Numbered from the stretch's first letter, positions 7,915 through 16,024 are shown. The stretch: DNA of 64,000 bases from Prevotella sp. (GCA_017412705.1 JAFPWS010000059.1:1-64000); one strand, 5' to 3'. Notes: generated by a model not told the origin, from the letters alone. Numbers and translations: made by a program.

Positions 7915-10053
7915 ATGGGTACATTTATCAAATCAATTAGTTTCCAAAACTTCTATAATTATTATGGGAGTTACGCGGACAACACCTATACCTTCAAGGA
8001 GGGTATAAATATCATCAATGCAGATAACAATATGGGAAAGTCGAAATTTTATAATGGCTTCCTATGGATATTGGATGATGAAGTTTATGATTCAGATGAT
8101 AAGAGAATCTACCCAGTTTCAGACTCCACCTATGTCAAGATGATGTCAAAAAAGGCTAGTCGTGAAAACGTGGAGTTGGACATGGGCGTTACCATTGTTT
8201 ACGAATCTGAAGGTATTAGGTATAAGGTAACTAAAGAGGTGCATTGTAAACAGGAAGACGGCGGCTGGCTCTTCGCACCTTCAACAAAGGTCTTAAAAAC
8301 ATCCAATAACGAGGATATGCCCGTAATGGATAAGCAAGAACAGCAAGAAGCCATAAGAGTGCTTATACCTGCTGATATGGAAAAATATGCTCTGCTTCAG
8401 GGGGAGTCAATGGAACGACTTGTTGATCTTTCTACTCTTAATGGTTTGGAGAATACGATCAACGCCTTAGCCGACATGAATAACCTTATAAGGATGTGTG
8501 GTCTTGCTGCAGATCTAGTAAAACTGGCCAAGCAAGAGTACAACAAAGAAGAAACAAAGAACAGAGGAGCAAGCAATGAGATTCTTAAACTTCGAGAAGA
8601 GCGTGACAATCTTGAAAAATGGATAGAAGATGCAAATGGCAAAATAGACCTTGCCCGCCAAGAATTGCTTAAAGCTAAAGAGAAGGAACAGCAATTCGAA
8701 TCAGACTTTTTTTCAAGCAAGAAGCGTGTTCAATTAAGAAAAGAATATGATGACGAACGTGATAAACTAGAATCCTTAAGGAGGGAGAAAGCCGAGCAAG
8801 AACTGTCTATCACAAGTAGACTTTTTGACGAAAACTGTCCTTGGATTCTGATGGGACTAGGGAATGAAACAAGTGATTTTGACACAAAGCGAATTGAACT
8901 GACAAAGATGATTGCGGCAAAAGAGATTTCTCAAAATCCACAAATACTTCTGCCAGACGATTCACCTGACGCTCCTTCCCTGAGAAGAATGCTGGAACAT
9001 GAACATTGTGAGGTATGTGATAGAGAAGCAAAAAAAGGAACCGCCCCATGGCTTCATATCAAGCAAGTGCTTGAAAGACCACATAAGGAAATGCGTACCT
9101 CTGCATCATTCATGCAGTTCTATAGTGGTATACAGAATACTACTGGTAGATATGAGGCAACAATTCCTCAAATCCAAGAAAGTTTTGAACAGTATATGAA
9201 TAACATCTATGATTTGGATGAGCAGATAGAGGCTCAGGAAAGAATTGTAGAGGCCAAAGAAAATGAACTCACATTGGTTGGTTCAGAAAACAGCACAGAG
9301 GAGGAAGACCGCAAAATCTTGTCAGGCTATAATCAGGCAAAACAGACCATTACCAACAAAAATGATGAAATTCAAAGATGGACTGGAAAGATAAAAATCT
9401 GGGATAGTGCTTTGTCAAAGGCGAAAGATGAACTGGATAAGAGACAGGGCTCTACACCTATCAGAAAGGCGAAGGAGTTGTATGACAACATGCAGGTCAT
9501 AAAGACGATGTTTGACTTAACTAAGGAACGTATTTTCCAAAATATCGTTGACAATCTTCAGACAGAAGCCAATAAGATGTACTCCACCTTAACTAAGGGA
9601 AATCAGACAGTTGGTGGCACATTAACCTTCAACAGGCAGGACAATGGTACTGTTCGTGTTTCTGTGATAGATTCTCAAGGAGAGGAACTGTTTGGTAATG
9701 GTACAGGATTCCAGAGAATGAAGCAATTGGCCATTGTCATGTCTATTATTTCATCCAAGGTTGGAAACAAGAGTTTCGATTATCCGTTTATTTCAGATGC
9801 GCCTTTCTCAGAATTCAATAAAAACTTCATAAATAATTTCTTTGAGATAGCACCAAATGTATTCCACCAAAGCATCATTATGATAAAAGAATTCTATGAC
9901 TCTGCAGATAGAAACTTAATTAGCGAACATGGAAAAGCCATTGTGAAGCAGATGAATGATGGTCAGCTCCAGGGTACCTTTTATGTTAATTATGCAGAAA
10001 CACCGGCTGATGCAGGAAATCTTGTGACGAAGAAATATTGTTATACTAAATAA
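7915..10053 (+). CDS. SMC/Rad50-like ATPase with CxxC hook, putative effector ATPase
   Basis: This 712-aa protein has an SMC/Rad50 layout: an N-terminal nucleotide-binding half, a coiled coil, a central CEVC motif (C365, C368) resembling a zinc hook, a second coiled coil and a C-terminal half. The Walker A is unusual: the loop reads NADNNMGKSKF at residues 35-45 and lacks the first glycine of GxxGxGKS/T. A signature-like GNGTGFQRMKQL lies near 594 and the Walker B FISDAPF near 625. It is distinct from DndD in sequence. In DndF-type and related systems an ATPase partners the helicase, so a similar role is likely here. It starts 15 bases after the 70-aa gene. Confidence 0.82.
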   Translation: MGTFIKSISFQNFYNYYGSYADNTYTFKEGINIINADNNMGKSKFYNGFLWILDDEVYDSDDKRIYPVSDSTYVKMMSKKASRENVELDMGVTIVYESEGIRYKVTKEVHCKQEDGGWLFAPSTKVLKTSNNEDMPVMDKQEQQEAIRVLIPADMEKYALLQGESMERLVDLSTLNGLENTINALADMNNLIRMCGLAADLVKLAKQEYNKEETKNRGASNEILKLREERDNLEKWIEDANGKIDLARQELLKAKEKEQQFESDFFSSKKRVQLRKEYDDERDKLESLRREKAEQELSITSRLFDENCPWILMGLGNETSDFDTKRIELTKMIAAKEISQNPQILLPDDSPDAPSLRRMLEHEHCEVCDREAKKGTAPWLHIKQVLERPHKEMRTSASFMQFYSGIQNTTGRYEATIPQIQESFEQYMNNIYDLDEQIEAQERIVEAKENELTLVGSENSTEEEDRKILSGYNQAKQTITNKNDEIQRWTGKIKIWDSALSKAKDELDKRQGSTPIRKAKELYDNMQVIKTMFDLTKERIFQNIVDNLQTEANKMYSTLTKGNQTVGGTLTFNRQDNGTVRVSVIDSQGEELFGNGTGFQRMKQLAIVMSIISSKVGNKSFDYPFISDAPFSEFNKNFINNFFEIAPNVFHQSIIMIKEFYDSADRNLISEHGKAIVKQMNDGQLQGTFYVNYAETPADAGNLVTKKYCYTK

Positions 10054-10064
10054 AGAACCGCTTT

Positions 10065-10562
10065 ATGAACAGTTCAACGTTTAGAGAAAAAGTTTTGGAT
10101 TTGCGTCCACAATATAGTGATCGGTATCGTTCTATGATTGATGCCATTTCCAATAAGTTGGAAAAGACAGGTAAAGGTAATGTTGCCCAGTTTGGTGCCT
10201 ACTATCAGACATATATGTATGCTTGCATTATCGGCCTACGCCTGGGTAAACCTAAATACCTGGAGGCAAATGAAAAGTCGTGGGAATTCGCTTTGATGAA
10301 CAAGTGGAAGCCAACTCAGATACGTGATTATGTCATTATGATGCTTTTCAATCGCTCCAAGGATTATGGCTACGATTGGATGGATTTAGAGGATGCAAGC
10401 GATGAAACGATAACTGCATTCCTGCGTACTTTTGAACGCGAAATGGAAGGCTATGCTAATAGAGGCTTAGAGTATATAAACAATTTGTGGGTGAACCAGC
10501 GAGTTAGATTTGAGTCGCCAACGATTTTTGTAGAAATCCTACAAGAACTTGATAATGCATAA
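10065..10562 (+). CDS. Unrecognised helical protein, 165 aa
   Basis: This soluble, mostly helical protein has no recognised domain. Residues about 40-62 (VAQFGAYYQTYMYACIIGLR) are hydrophobic but do not look like a true membrane segment, and they faintly recall the DndE core. It begins 11 bases after the SMC-like gene, so it is probably the fourth subunit of the effector set. A relationship to DndE would be a plausible hypothesis to test; at this level it is only an impression from the helix pattern. Confidence 0.75.
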   Translation: MNSSTFREKVLDLRPQYSDRYRSMIDAISNKLEKTGKGNVAQFGAYYQTYMYACIIGLRLGKPKYLEANEKSWEFALMNKWKPTQIRDYVIMMLFNRSKDYGYDWMDLEDASDETITAFLRTFEREMEGYANRGLEYINNLWVNQRVRFESPTIFVEILQELDNA

Positions 10563-10580
10563 ACTTCCTTATTAAGGTAA

Positions 10581-11870
10581 ATGGCAAAGTCTGAATATCT
10601 TGAAACACTTGAAAAGCTACAGAATGCTTTGACACAATTTGACATGTCGTTTGGCGTGTCAAATAGGATTTTTCGTCTAGCATTAGTTTCTGAGATTTTA
10701 GACACAGCTTGTTTGTTTGAGCAACTCTATGATAGTTGGAGTGAACACTTACCTTATGGTGAAGGGCCTGATGCTGACGTTGATTTCGCATACTGGAAAG
10801 AATTGAGTACCTGGGAGACGCTTCTTAATAGTGCCAAACAGAATGCATGTATTGATGACTTCCCCTTTGACATGGGTAACGGAGTAACATCAGATAGAAT
10901 ACATGGTAATCGAAGAAAATCTTATCTTAAGACGATCAATGGCGTTCTTCGACACTCCAAATACGCTGGTAAAGAGCCTACGTCTGCTTTTGTCAAAACT
11001 ATCAATAGTGATAAAACTCACATGATAACTTTTGGCAACATGGTGTTTGATGCCTTGTCTTCATTATTACTAGTCTTTAGCAAAATAGAGACCCTCTTAT
11101 CTAATCCTCCCCAAGAGCTATTTCTTAATTTCTATGAGATGCAGTATAATCGCTTCTGTGAGGAATGGTTTTCTTATAGGACACGCATAATTGAGATTTT
11201 AAACGAGGATATTTCTAACAAGAGAAGATGTAATAAGTTCTTTGCGCTGAAGGATGAAGTTTGGAAGAGTCTCTATGAATCGAGTTTCCTTGACGCATTG
11301 AAAGACGGCATCAATATATACGACATCCATGATTACGAGAAAGAGCATCCAGAATCTAGTAAAACTGAGGATGAAATCCGTGAAGTGTTAGCATTAGCAG
11401 AGTTGGTTGATAGTGAAAACAGACCATATAAAGAAAAGGTAGGTAAGTATATTTTCGAGCATCGCAAGTCTTTATCGTATGCGGACATCAGTACATTCTT
11501 CGTTTATCTCGATGCAGTACCAGACATCCTCAGTAACATTGAGAAGTTGAAAGAAGGAAATTGTGATGAGACAGCAGCTCCCCAGCCAGTAGCAAGTGAT
11601 AGCACATCTGAGGTGGGACAGGTTAATCCTGTTGTCGATGCTATTAAGGAACTGACTGGTGTTGTGAAAGAATCGTTGAAAACTCCCAAGCAACAGTTTA
11701 CCGTCTATCCTCAGGATGGCAGTACGGCTAACTTGGGGTGCCAGATGCAGAGTCCGCAATTTCAGGTGATACCTTCTTCGACGGAGCAACAGCCGAAATT
11801 GGAAAGCCGCTCGGCGACACAAGGAGACGCTTGCCAGAGCAAGAATAAAAAGGGCGATGAGAACGTTTGA
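10581..11870 (+). CDS. Unrecognised protein with disordered C-terminal tail, 429 aa
   Basis: No known family was recognised. The N-terminal 330 residues look globular and helical. The last 100 are proline-, glutamine- and serine-rich and look disordered. Near residues 380-400 the tail holds ANLGCQMQSPQFQVIP, which resembles ANIGCSMENVTFQTLV near the N terminus of the protein encoded at 13015. A shared motif in two genes of one operon suggests a common binding partner. The codons are rich in A and T compared with the flanking genes. The gene starts 18 bases after its neighbour behind an AAGG ribosome site. Confidence 0.7.
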   Translation: MAKSEYLETLEKLQNALTQFDMSFGVSNRIFRLALVSEILDTACLFEQLYDSWSEHLPYGEGPDADVDFAYWKELSTWETLLNSAKQNACIDDFPFDMGNGVTSDRIHGNRRKSYLKTINGVLRHSKYAGKEPTSAFVKTINSDKTHMITFGNMVFDALSSLLLVFSKIETLLSNPPQELFLNFYEMQYNRFCEEWFSYRTRIIEILNEDISNKRRCNKFFALKDEVWKSLYESSFLDALKDGINIYDIHDYEKEHPESSKTEDEIREVLALAELVDSENRPYKEKVGKYIFEHRKSLSYADISTFFVYLDAVPDILSNIEKLKEGNCDETAAPQPVASDSTSEVGQVNPVVDAIKELTGVVKESLKTPKQQFTVYPQDGSTANLGCQMQSPQFQVIPSSTEQQPKLESRSATQGDACQSKNKKGDENV

Positions 11871-11885
11871 TTAATTAGGTAGATT

Positions 11886-13037
11886 ATGGAAGAAAAGAAT
11901 AAAGATATAGTGGCTGGAGGTCAGCAGGAAACAATGCTGTATCAGGATGCATGCCAGATTATTGAGCAGGCACAGAAGTTGGCTTATCGTCAAGTCAACG
12001 AGACGCTGATAAAGCGCAATTGGCTCTTGGGTTTGCGTATCAATATGGATGTGCTGAAAACACAACGTGCGGAATATGGCGAACAGATTGTTAAGACCTT
12101 GGCAAGATCATTAACATTAAGGTATGGTGAAGGCTTCACTAAGACCAATCTTTACAATTATATAGGCTTTTACCAGAAGTGGCCAGAGATTTTCCACGCA
12201 GTGAGTGGAAAATCTATTGACCTCGATAACATTTTCCACGCAGTGAGTGGAAAATCTGAAAACATTCTGCAATCAGTGATTGCAAAATCTCCTATTCGTT
12301 TATCTTGGACGCACTATCGCATCATTCTGCAAGAAAACAACAAGGAGGCTCGCGACTGGTACGAGCAGGAGGCGGCTCGCGAAATGTGGGGTACGCGTAC
12401 ACTACAGCGCAATGTGAGTAGCCAGTACTATCATCGATTGCTTCAGTCGCAGAACAAGGATGCCGTAAGAGGAGAAATGAAGCAGCTGACGGCTCCACTA
12501 CAGGACAAACTGGAGTATATCAAGAACCCTGTGGTAGCAGAGTTCCTGGGATTCAAGAACAGGACTGACTATACGGAGAGTGAACTGGAACAGACCATCA
12601 TAGACCACCTGATACCATTTCTGATGGAGTTGGGAAAGGGCTTTGCACTGGTTGACCGGCAGAAGCGCATCCATACCGAGAAGGACGACTACTACATAGA
12701 CATGGTGTTTTATAACTATAATTTGCGTAGTTTCGTTTTGATCGACTTGAAGACAACTAAGCTGTGCCATCAGGATGTGGGCCAGATGGATATGTACGTG
12801 AGGATGTACGATGAGATGATGTGTCCGCAGGGGCACAATCCAACTATCGGGCTGATACTATGTGCTGACACCGATGACGATGTGGCTCACTACTCTGTGC
12901 TGAATGGTAGCGACCAGTTGTTTGCCGCCAAGTATCTGACCTATATGCCATCAAGAACTGATCTGCGCCGCGAGATAGAACAGCAGAAGGAGTTCTTCCT
13001 GTTGCAACATAAAAATGGGAAAGACGATGAACGATAA
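11886..13037 (+). CDS. DUF1016/YhcG-family PD-(D/E)XK nuclease
   Basis: This 383-aa protein has the DUF1016 N-terminal domain (residues about 15-180, including the RNWLLGLRI and YNYIGFYQKW blocks) and a PD-(D/E)XK nuclease-like C-terminal domain (about 210-370). The catalytic strand pair YYIDMVFYN ... FVLIDLK is at about 275-292. The final motif is DLK rather than ELK. Members of this family often sit in defence islands and restriction loci. Residues about 101-135 contain three related copies of an xxxAVSGKS/xxxSVIAKS repeat, encoded by DNA palindromes (see 12188-12288). It follows the 429-aa gene by 15 bases and overlaps the next gene. Confidence 0.85.
   Translation: MEEKNKDIVAGGQQETMLYQDACQIIEQAQKLAYRQVNETLIKRNWLLGLRINMDVLKTQRAEYGEQIVKTLARSLTLRYGEGFTKTNLYNYIGFYQKWPEIFHAVSGKSIDLDNIFHAVSGKSENILQSVIAKSPIRLSWTHYRIILQENNKEARDWYEQEAAREMWGTRTLQRNVSSQYYHRLLQSQNKDAVRGEMKQLTAPLQDKLEYIKNPVVAEFLGFKNRTDYTESELEQTIIDHLIPFLMELGKGFALVDRQKRIHTEKDDYYIDMVFYNYNLRSFVLIDLKTTKLCHQDVGQMDMYVRMYDEMMCPQGHNPTIGLILCADTDDDVAHYSVLNGSDQLFAAKYLTYMPSRTDLRREIEQQKEFFLLQHKNGKDDER
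12188..12288. repeat. Three tandem hairpin-forming repeats inside the DUF1016 gene
   Basis: Copy 1 (12188-12214) has perfect 10-bp arms GATTTTCCAC/GTGGAAAATC around a 7-base loop. Copy 2 (12231-12255) has the same stem with 9-bp arms. Copy 3 (12264-12288) has different bases, TGCAATC/GATTGCA, yet pairs perfectly. The arms of copy 3 differ from the others by changes on both sides that keep the pairing, and all three stay in frame. Confidence 0.85.
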
Positions 13038-13695
13038 GGAGAAACAGGCACAGGCTCCCATCAATGTGTGGGGCATAGCGAATATAGGCTGCTCGATGGA
13101 AAACGTTACGTTCCAGACGCTGGTGGCGGCTCCTGAAGAGACGAAGACGGAGGAAGCAGAAGCGGTGGAAGAGGTGACGGAAGTTACAGAGGAATGTGAC
13201 GAGTTGCTGGTCAACGATGTTTTCTCTGACGAATTGTTTACGACTAATCAGCAGTTGTTGCAGTTGCGAACAATCATCAATGAATCCGTTGGCATGGGTG
13301 ACCAAGAAAAGATAGACCTGAGCAAAGGCTTGGAGTGGTTTTGGTTGTATCAGGCCATTTACGATGCCGGATTGTTTGAAACACGCAGCAATCGCGAAAA
13401 TGTCGCGACGGTTGTTGGCTTTGTGCGCCAGATAGCCAAATGGCTCTCTGGTATCATCAACATAGATGACGAAGAACGTATTCGAAACATCTGTAAAAGT
13501 GTTTCTGCCGAGCAAGGTAAATGGATGATGAACGGCAAACCCGTGAACCTTGTAGATATCGAGGCTAACAAACGACGCATGACGGTAATGAAGCCCACGA
13601 AAATTGAACGTATTGTTAGGGTTGCCTATCACGGGCTATACACAAAGCTTGTTGCCCTGAAGCAGGATATAATGAAGGAGAAGGTTACACGATAG
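13015..13695 (+). CDS. Unrecognised protein, 226 aa, last gene of the dnd operon
   Basis: No family was recognised. The N terminus (residues about 18-40, ANIGCSMENVTFQTLV) resembles a motif in the tail of the 429-aa protein. A very acidic linker (about 42-65) follows. The C-terminal 150 residues look helical and basic, ending in a lysine-rich stretch. Two starts are possible: ATG 13015 overlaps the nuclease gene by 23 bases and ATG 13027 by 11. Either way it is coupled to the nuclease. A strong hairpin at 13724-13766 ends the transcript. Confidence 0.7.
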   Translation: MGKTMNDKEKQAQAPINVWGIANIGCSMENVTFQTLVAAPEETKTEEAEAVEEVTEVTEECDELLVNDVFSDELFTTNQQLLQLRTIINESVGMGDQEKIDLSKGLEWFWLYQAIYDAGLFETRSNRENVATVVGFVRQIAKWLSGIINIDDEERIRNICKSVSAEQGKWMMNGKPVNLVDIEANKRRMTVMKPTKIERIVRVAYHGLYTKLVALKQDIMKEKVTR

Positions 13696-13723
13696 GTTTC
13701 TTCAGAAATGCGACCAACTCATC

Positions 13724-13766
13724 AAAACGCGCCAAGATCAGTTCAAGGTCTGGGTGCGTTTTTTTA
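13724..13766. terminator. Rho-independent terminator, probably bidirectional
   Basis: AAAACGCGCC-A-AGATC pairs with GGTCT-G-GGTGCGTTTT, giving a stem of about 15 pairs with one mismatch and a six-base loop, followed by T7 on the plus strand. On the minus strand the A-run gives T4, so it could also end the small gene at 13764-13871. Confidence 0.85.
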
Positions 13767-13871
13767 TATTTTGGATTTAAGATGAGTATTCATTACAGTC
13801 AAGTGAGCGCGAAGGCTTTCTACAGCCTTCTGCATTTCTTCATTTGAACGTGGTGTGAATCTCTTGTCCAT
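13764..13871 (-). CDS. Putative 35-aa protein convergent with the dnd operon
   Basis: This small ORF starts MDKRFTPRSNEEM and ends HLKSKI. It is highly charged and probably one helix. A good -7 box for the minus strand (TATCTTTG, 13899-13906) lies about 28 bases upstream, with a TTG about 21 bases further up, and the ORF ends inside the terminator hairpin. Promoter, ORF and terminator together make a compact transcription unit. No family was recognised. It may be a small protein or a small RNA antisense to the end of the dnd transcript. Confidence 0.5.
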   Translation of the reverse strand: MDKRFTPRSNEEMQKAVESLRAHLTVMNTHLKSKI

Positions 13872-13898
13872 CTTTTGACCTTTCTTCTTTTCTTGGTG

Positions 13899-13906
13899 CA
13901 AAGATA
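13899..13906 (-). promoter_or_regulatory. Promoter -7 box for the 35-aa gene
   Basis: On the minus strand this reads TATCTTTG, with TTG about 21 bases upstream, matching the Bacteroidota promoter pattern. It points away from the primase cassette toward 13871. Confidence 0.55.
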
Positions 13907-14084
13907 GAATTAATTTTTGATACTTCCAAGGAAAAGCGAAGAAATGTGCATTTTTGAGGCTTCTTTTGCATTTTTGTTGGACATTGGAATAGACATGTTA
14001 GACAGAAAACGGCGAATGAATTAGACTCGTTAGACAACGCAGGATATATAGGTTTCATAATTCTCTACCTATAATAATATCACC

Positions 14085-14417
14085 TAATTTTGCGCTTGCA
14101 AACCCCGGGACGCTGGGATCAAGTTTGCAAGAGTTCTTTGAGCTTCGCTCGAAAACGGAGGCGCCTCAACAAAGCCAGAAAACGAGATTTTCCGCTTTGT
14201 ATTCGGCTTTCGCGTTCTTTGAAATATTGACACAACGACACATACGCAGCATATCGTTACTTGATAGTCTGAACTGATCTTTCTTTCTCTCTTCAGGAGC
14301 TGCTGAGGTAATTGCCTCGGTAGCTCTCTCACGTACACACGTACACGTACATTTTATTTTTTATCATCACATAAAGGTCGCCTTCAAGGGGGCGACGTTA
14401 AATAAACTGTCTGCCTT
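14085..14417 (+). promoter_or_regulatory. Promoter and long structured leader of the primase cassette
   Basis: TAATTTTG at 14085-14092 fits a -7 box. The roughly 310 bases up to the ATG at 14418 hold no good plus-strand ORF but several strong inverted repeats: GAGGCGCCTC at 14158-14167; ACAAAGC/GCTTTGT with inner GAAAA/TTTTC at 14170-14200; a 12-pair stem with loop TAATTG at 14297-14326; and GTCGCC/GGCGAC at 14377-14396. CACGTACA is repeated at 14329-14350. None is followed by a T-run, so these are not obvious terminators. A structured 5' leader or an RNA element is likely. I do not recognise a known riboswitch. Confidence 0.5.
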
Positions 14418-15077
14418 ATGAACAGAACAGAGATTCAGGAATTTAAGAGATTCCTACACGTTAGAGAACTTTTTGGTATGTTCTCACAGTACTACCGTAC
14501 TAACCACCTGACTTCGAACCCCGCCTCTTTGGATGCCTATCTGGAGAAGGCCAAGGCTGAGAGTGTCATCCCACTGGCTTTCGTCTATCCGAAGACGATT
14601 TATGGCAAGGACTTCTGGTTGGCTATCCACGAGGAATGGAACCAGCACCTGCAGGAAGAGCGGGCTGAACGTAGCGAGGCTGACCAGCTGAGCAGTCTGG
14701 GTTTGGAGGTTATCGACATCCAGACGAGGACTACCTGCACAGGTCTGCCGAAGAACACTTGTTCGCTGAGTCTCAGAGGCGGTAAGCGTTTCTCGCTGAA
14801 CCTGGAGCACTCGAGGATGGTGGCTAAGAAGCTTTCGACTCACATGCTGCTGACCCGTAGCCGACAGACTACCGACGTAGTCCTGATGTTTAACCGACAG
14901 CGGGGCATCGAGGTGAAGTTCAAGCCGGGTTCGAGCAGTCTGCAGTTCAACAATGCGGAGTTGGCTAATCAGCTGATTAAGCTGCTGGAACTGGACCCCG
15001 AGAAGGAGTATTTCCAGATTGGCATTGAGGTGCTGACGGAGTCGAAGGACTACCTACTTTTCATGCTTAAGAAGTGA
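14418..15077 (+). CDS. Hypothetical protein, 219 aa, first gene of primase cassette
   Basis: This soluble protein has no domain I recognise. Residues about 95-190 look like a beta-rich region with basic patches (LSLRGGKRFSLN, MFNRQRGIEVKF), which would suit nucleic-acid binding, but that is inference. It has no signal peptide. The leader hairpin GTCGCC/GGCGAC ends about 20 bases before the start codon. The downstream spacer (15078-15155) carries the repeated motif CACGAAT, common as intergenic filler. Confidence 0.65.
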   Translation: MNRTEIQEFKRFLHVRELFGMFSQYYRTNHLTSNPASLDAYLEKAKAESVIPLAFVYPKTIYGKDFWLAIHEEWNQHLQEERAERSEADQLSSLGLEVIDIQTRTTCTGLPKNTCSLSLRGGKRFSLNLEHSRMVAKKLSTHMLLTRSRQTTDVVLMFNRQRGIEVKFKPGSSSLQFNNAELANQLIKLLELDPEKEYFQIGIEVLTESKDYLLFMLKK

Positions 15078-15155
15078 ACACGAATTTCACGAATAACACG
15101 AATATAAGGAAGAAGATTAAGGATAAGGTTTGTAAATTGTAACAGGTTAAAAGAA

Positions 15156-15449
15156 ATGGAAAAGACTGTTAGAATTTTGGATCAGTCGGCACTTTCCACG
15201 AGAAAGTACACCGACAAGAAGACTGGTCAGGAAAAGGTGATGAATGCAGTTACCTTTAAGCTGACTGATGGTATTGACACGTTCTTGGGCGAGATGACAG
15301 GCGAACGAGCTGTTAACTGTCCGATGTACGACAAGAACTACTTCTACAGGGTGCAGTGCTCTATGGTTGTGAGAGACTGGTTGTCTCAGCAAACTGGAGA
15401 ACAGATGCAGGCTACGACGATCTATATCGACAAGATTGCGATAGCGTAG
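15156..15449 (+). CDS. Small beta-rich protein, possibly SSB-like, 97 aa
   Basis: Alternating hydrophobic strands (AVTFKLTDGIDTFLGEMTG, FYRVQCSMVV, TTIYIDKIAI) give an OB-fold-like pattern. Together with the primase/helicase-like gene 0.5 kb downstream this suggests a single-strand DNA-binding accessory protein. No family was positively recognised. It lies 78 bases after the 219-aa gene and 35 bases before the next. Confidence 0.6.
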   Translation: MEKTVRILDQSALSTRKYTDKKTGQEKVMNAVTFKLTDGIDTFLGEMTGERAVNCPMYDKNYFYRVQCSMVVRDWLSQQTGEQMQATTIYIDKIAIA

Positions 15450-15484
15450 ATTATCTATCAAGAATTTGAGAATTAGAGAATCTT

Positions 15485-16024
15485 ATGACACTTGAATATC
15501 AACAATTATTGGAAGATATGGAAGAGATTAAGAAGCAGGAGAATGAGGTGCAAGGCACCTCTTCTCCACGTAGGAAGCTGGTGGAGAGCTATAAGTCGAA
15601 TACACGTCGCTACGATGATGGGTCGATAGAGATAGCTCCGCAAGAGAAAGGTGAACCGAGTCAGAAGGATGTGAAGAAAGTGGGTCGCTCTAAGCGATAT
15701 GCCACTACCGGCAAGAATCCCCTGACTTGTATTGAGCTGAAGTGTCCTGACAACGTACCTGACAAAGCTGCCTTCTTCCACAAGGAGTTGGCTAAGTTGA
15801 CTAAGGACATGGAGATTGAGGAGCCGCAGTTGCCTGAGGGGGAGTTCCTGTTGGATGAACCCTGCGTAAAGGTTCGCTTTGCGGCAAAGGAGCACAAGGT
15901 TGTGGCCTGGCTCACATTCGAGGCTAAAGGATTGATAGACGTAAGGAGAGAGCTGTACAATCTAACAAGCAAGATTGACAAATGTTTTGTAATCAACAGC
16001 GATTCGATTTGCCCACAGCCATAG
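15485..16024 (+). CDS. Hypothetical protein, 179 aa, upstream of and overlapping the primase gene
   Basis: The N terminus is charged and probably coiled. The C-terminal half (residues about 75-175) alternates strands and helices and ends in FVINSDSICPQP. Its last 43 bases overlap the start of the primase gene in another frame, which points to translational coupling. No known domain was recognised. Confidence 0.6.
   Translation: MTLEYQQLLEDMEEIKKQENEVQGTSSPRRKLVESYKSNTRRYDDGSIEIAPQEKGEPSQKDVKKVGRSKRYATTGKNPLTCIELKCPDNVPDKAAFFHKELAKLTKDMEIEEPQLPEGEFLLDEPCVKVRFAAKEHKVVAWLTFEAKGLIDVRRELYNLTSKIDKCFVINSDSICPQP

Noticed and set aside
12844-13632. 262-aa minus-strand ORF opposite the nuclease and 226-aa genes
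   Set aside because: It spans the boundary of two plus-strand genes and is rich in His, Arg and Phe, as shadow frames are; no promoter or domain.
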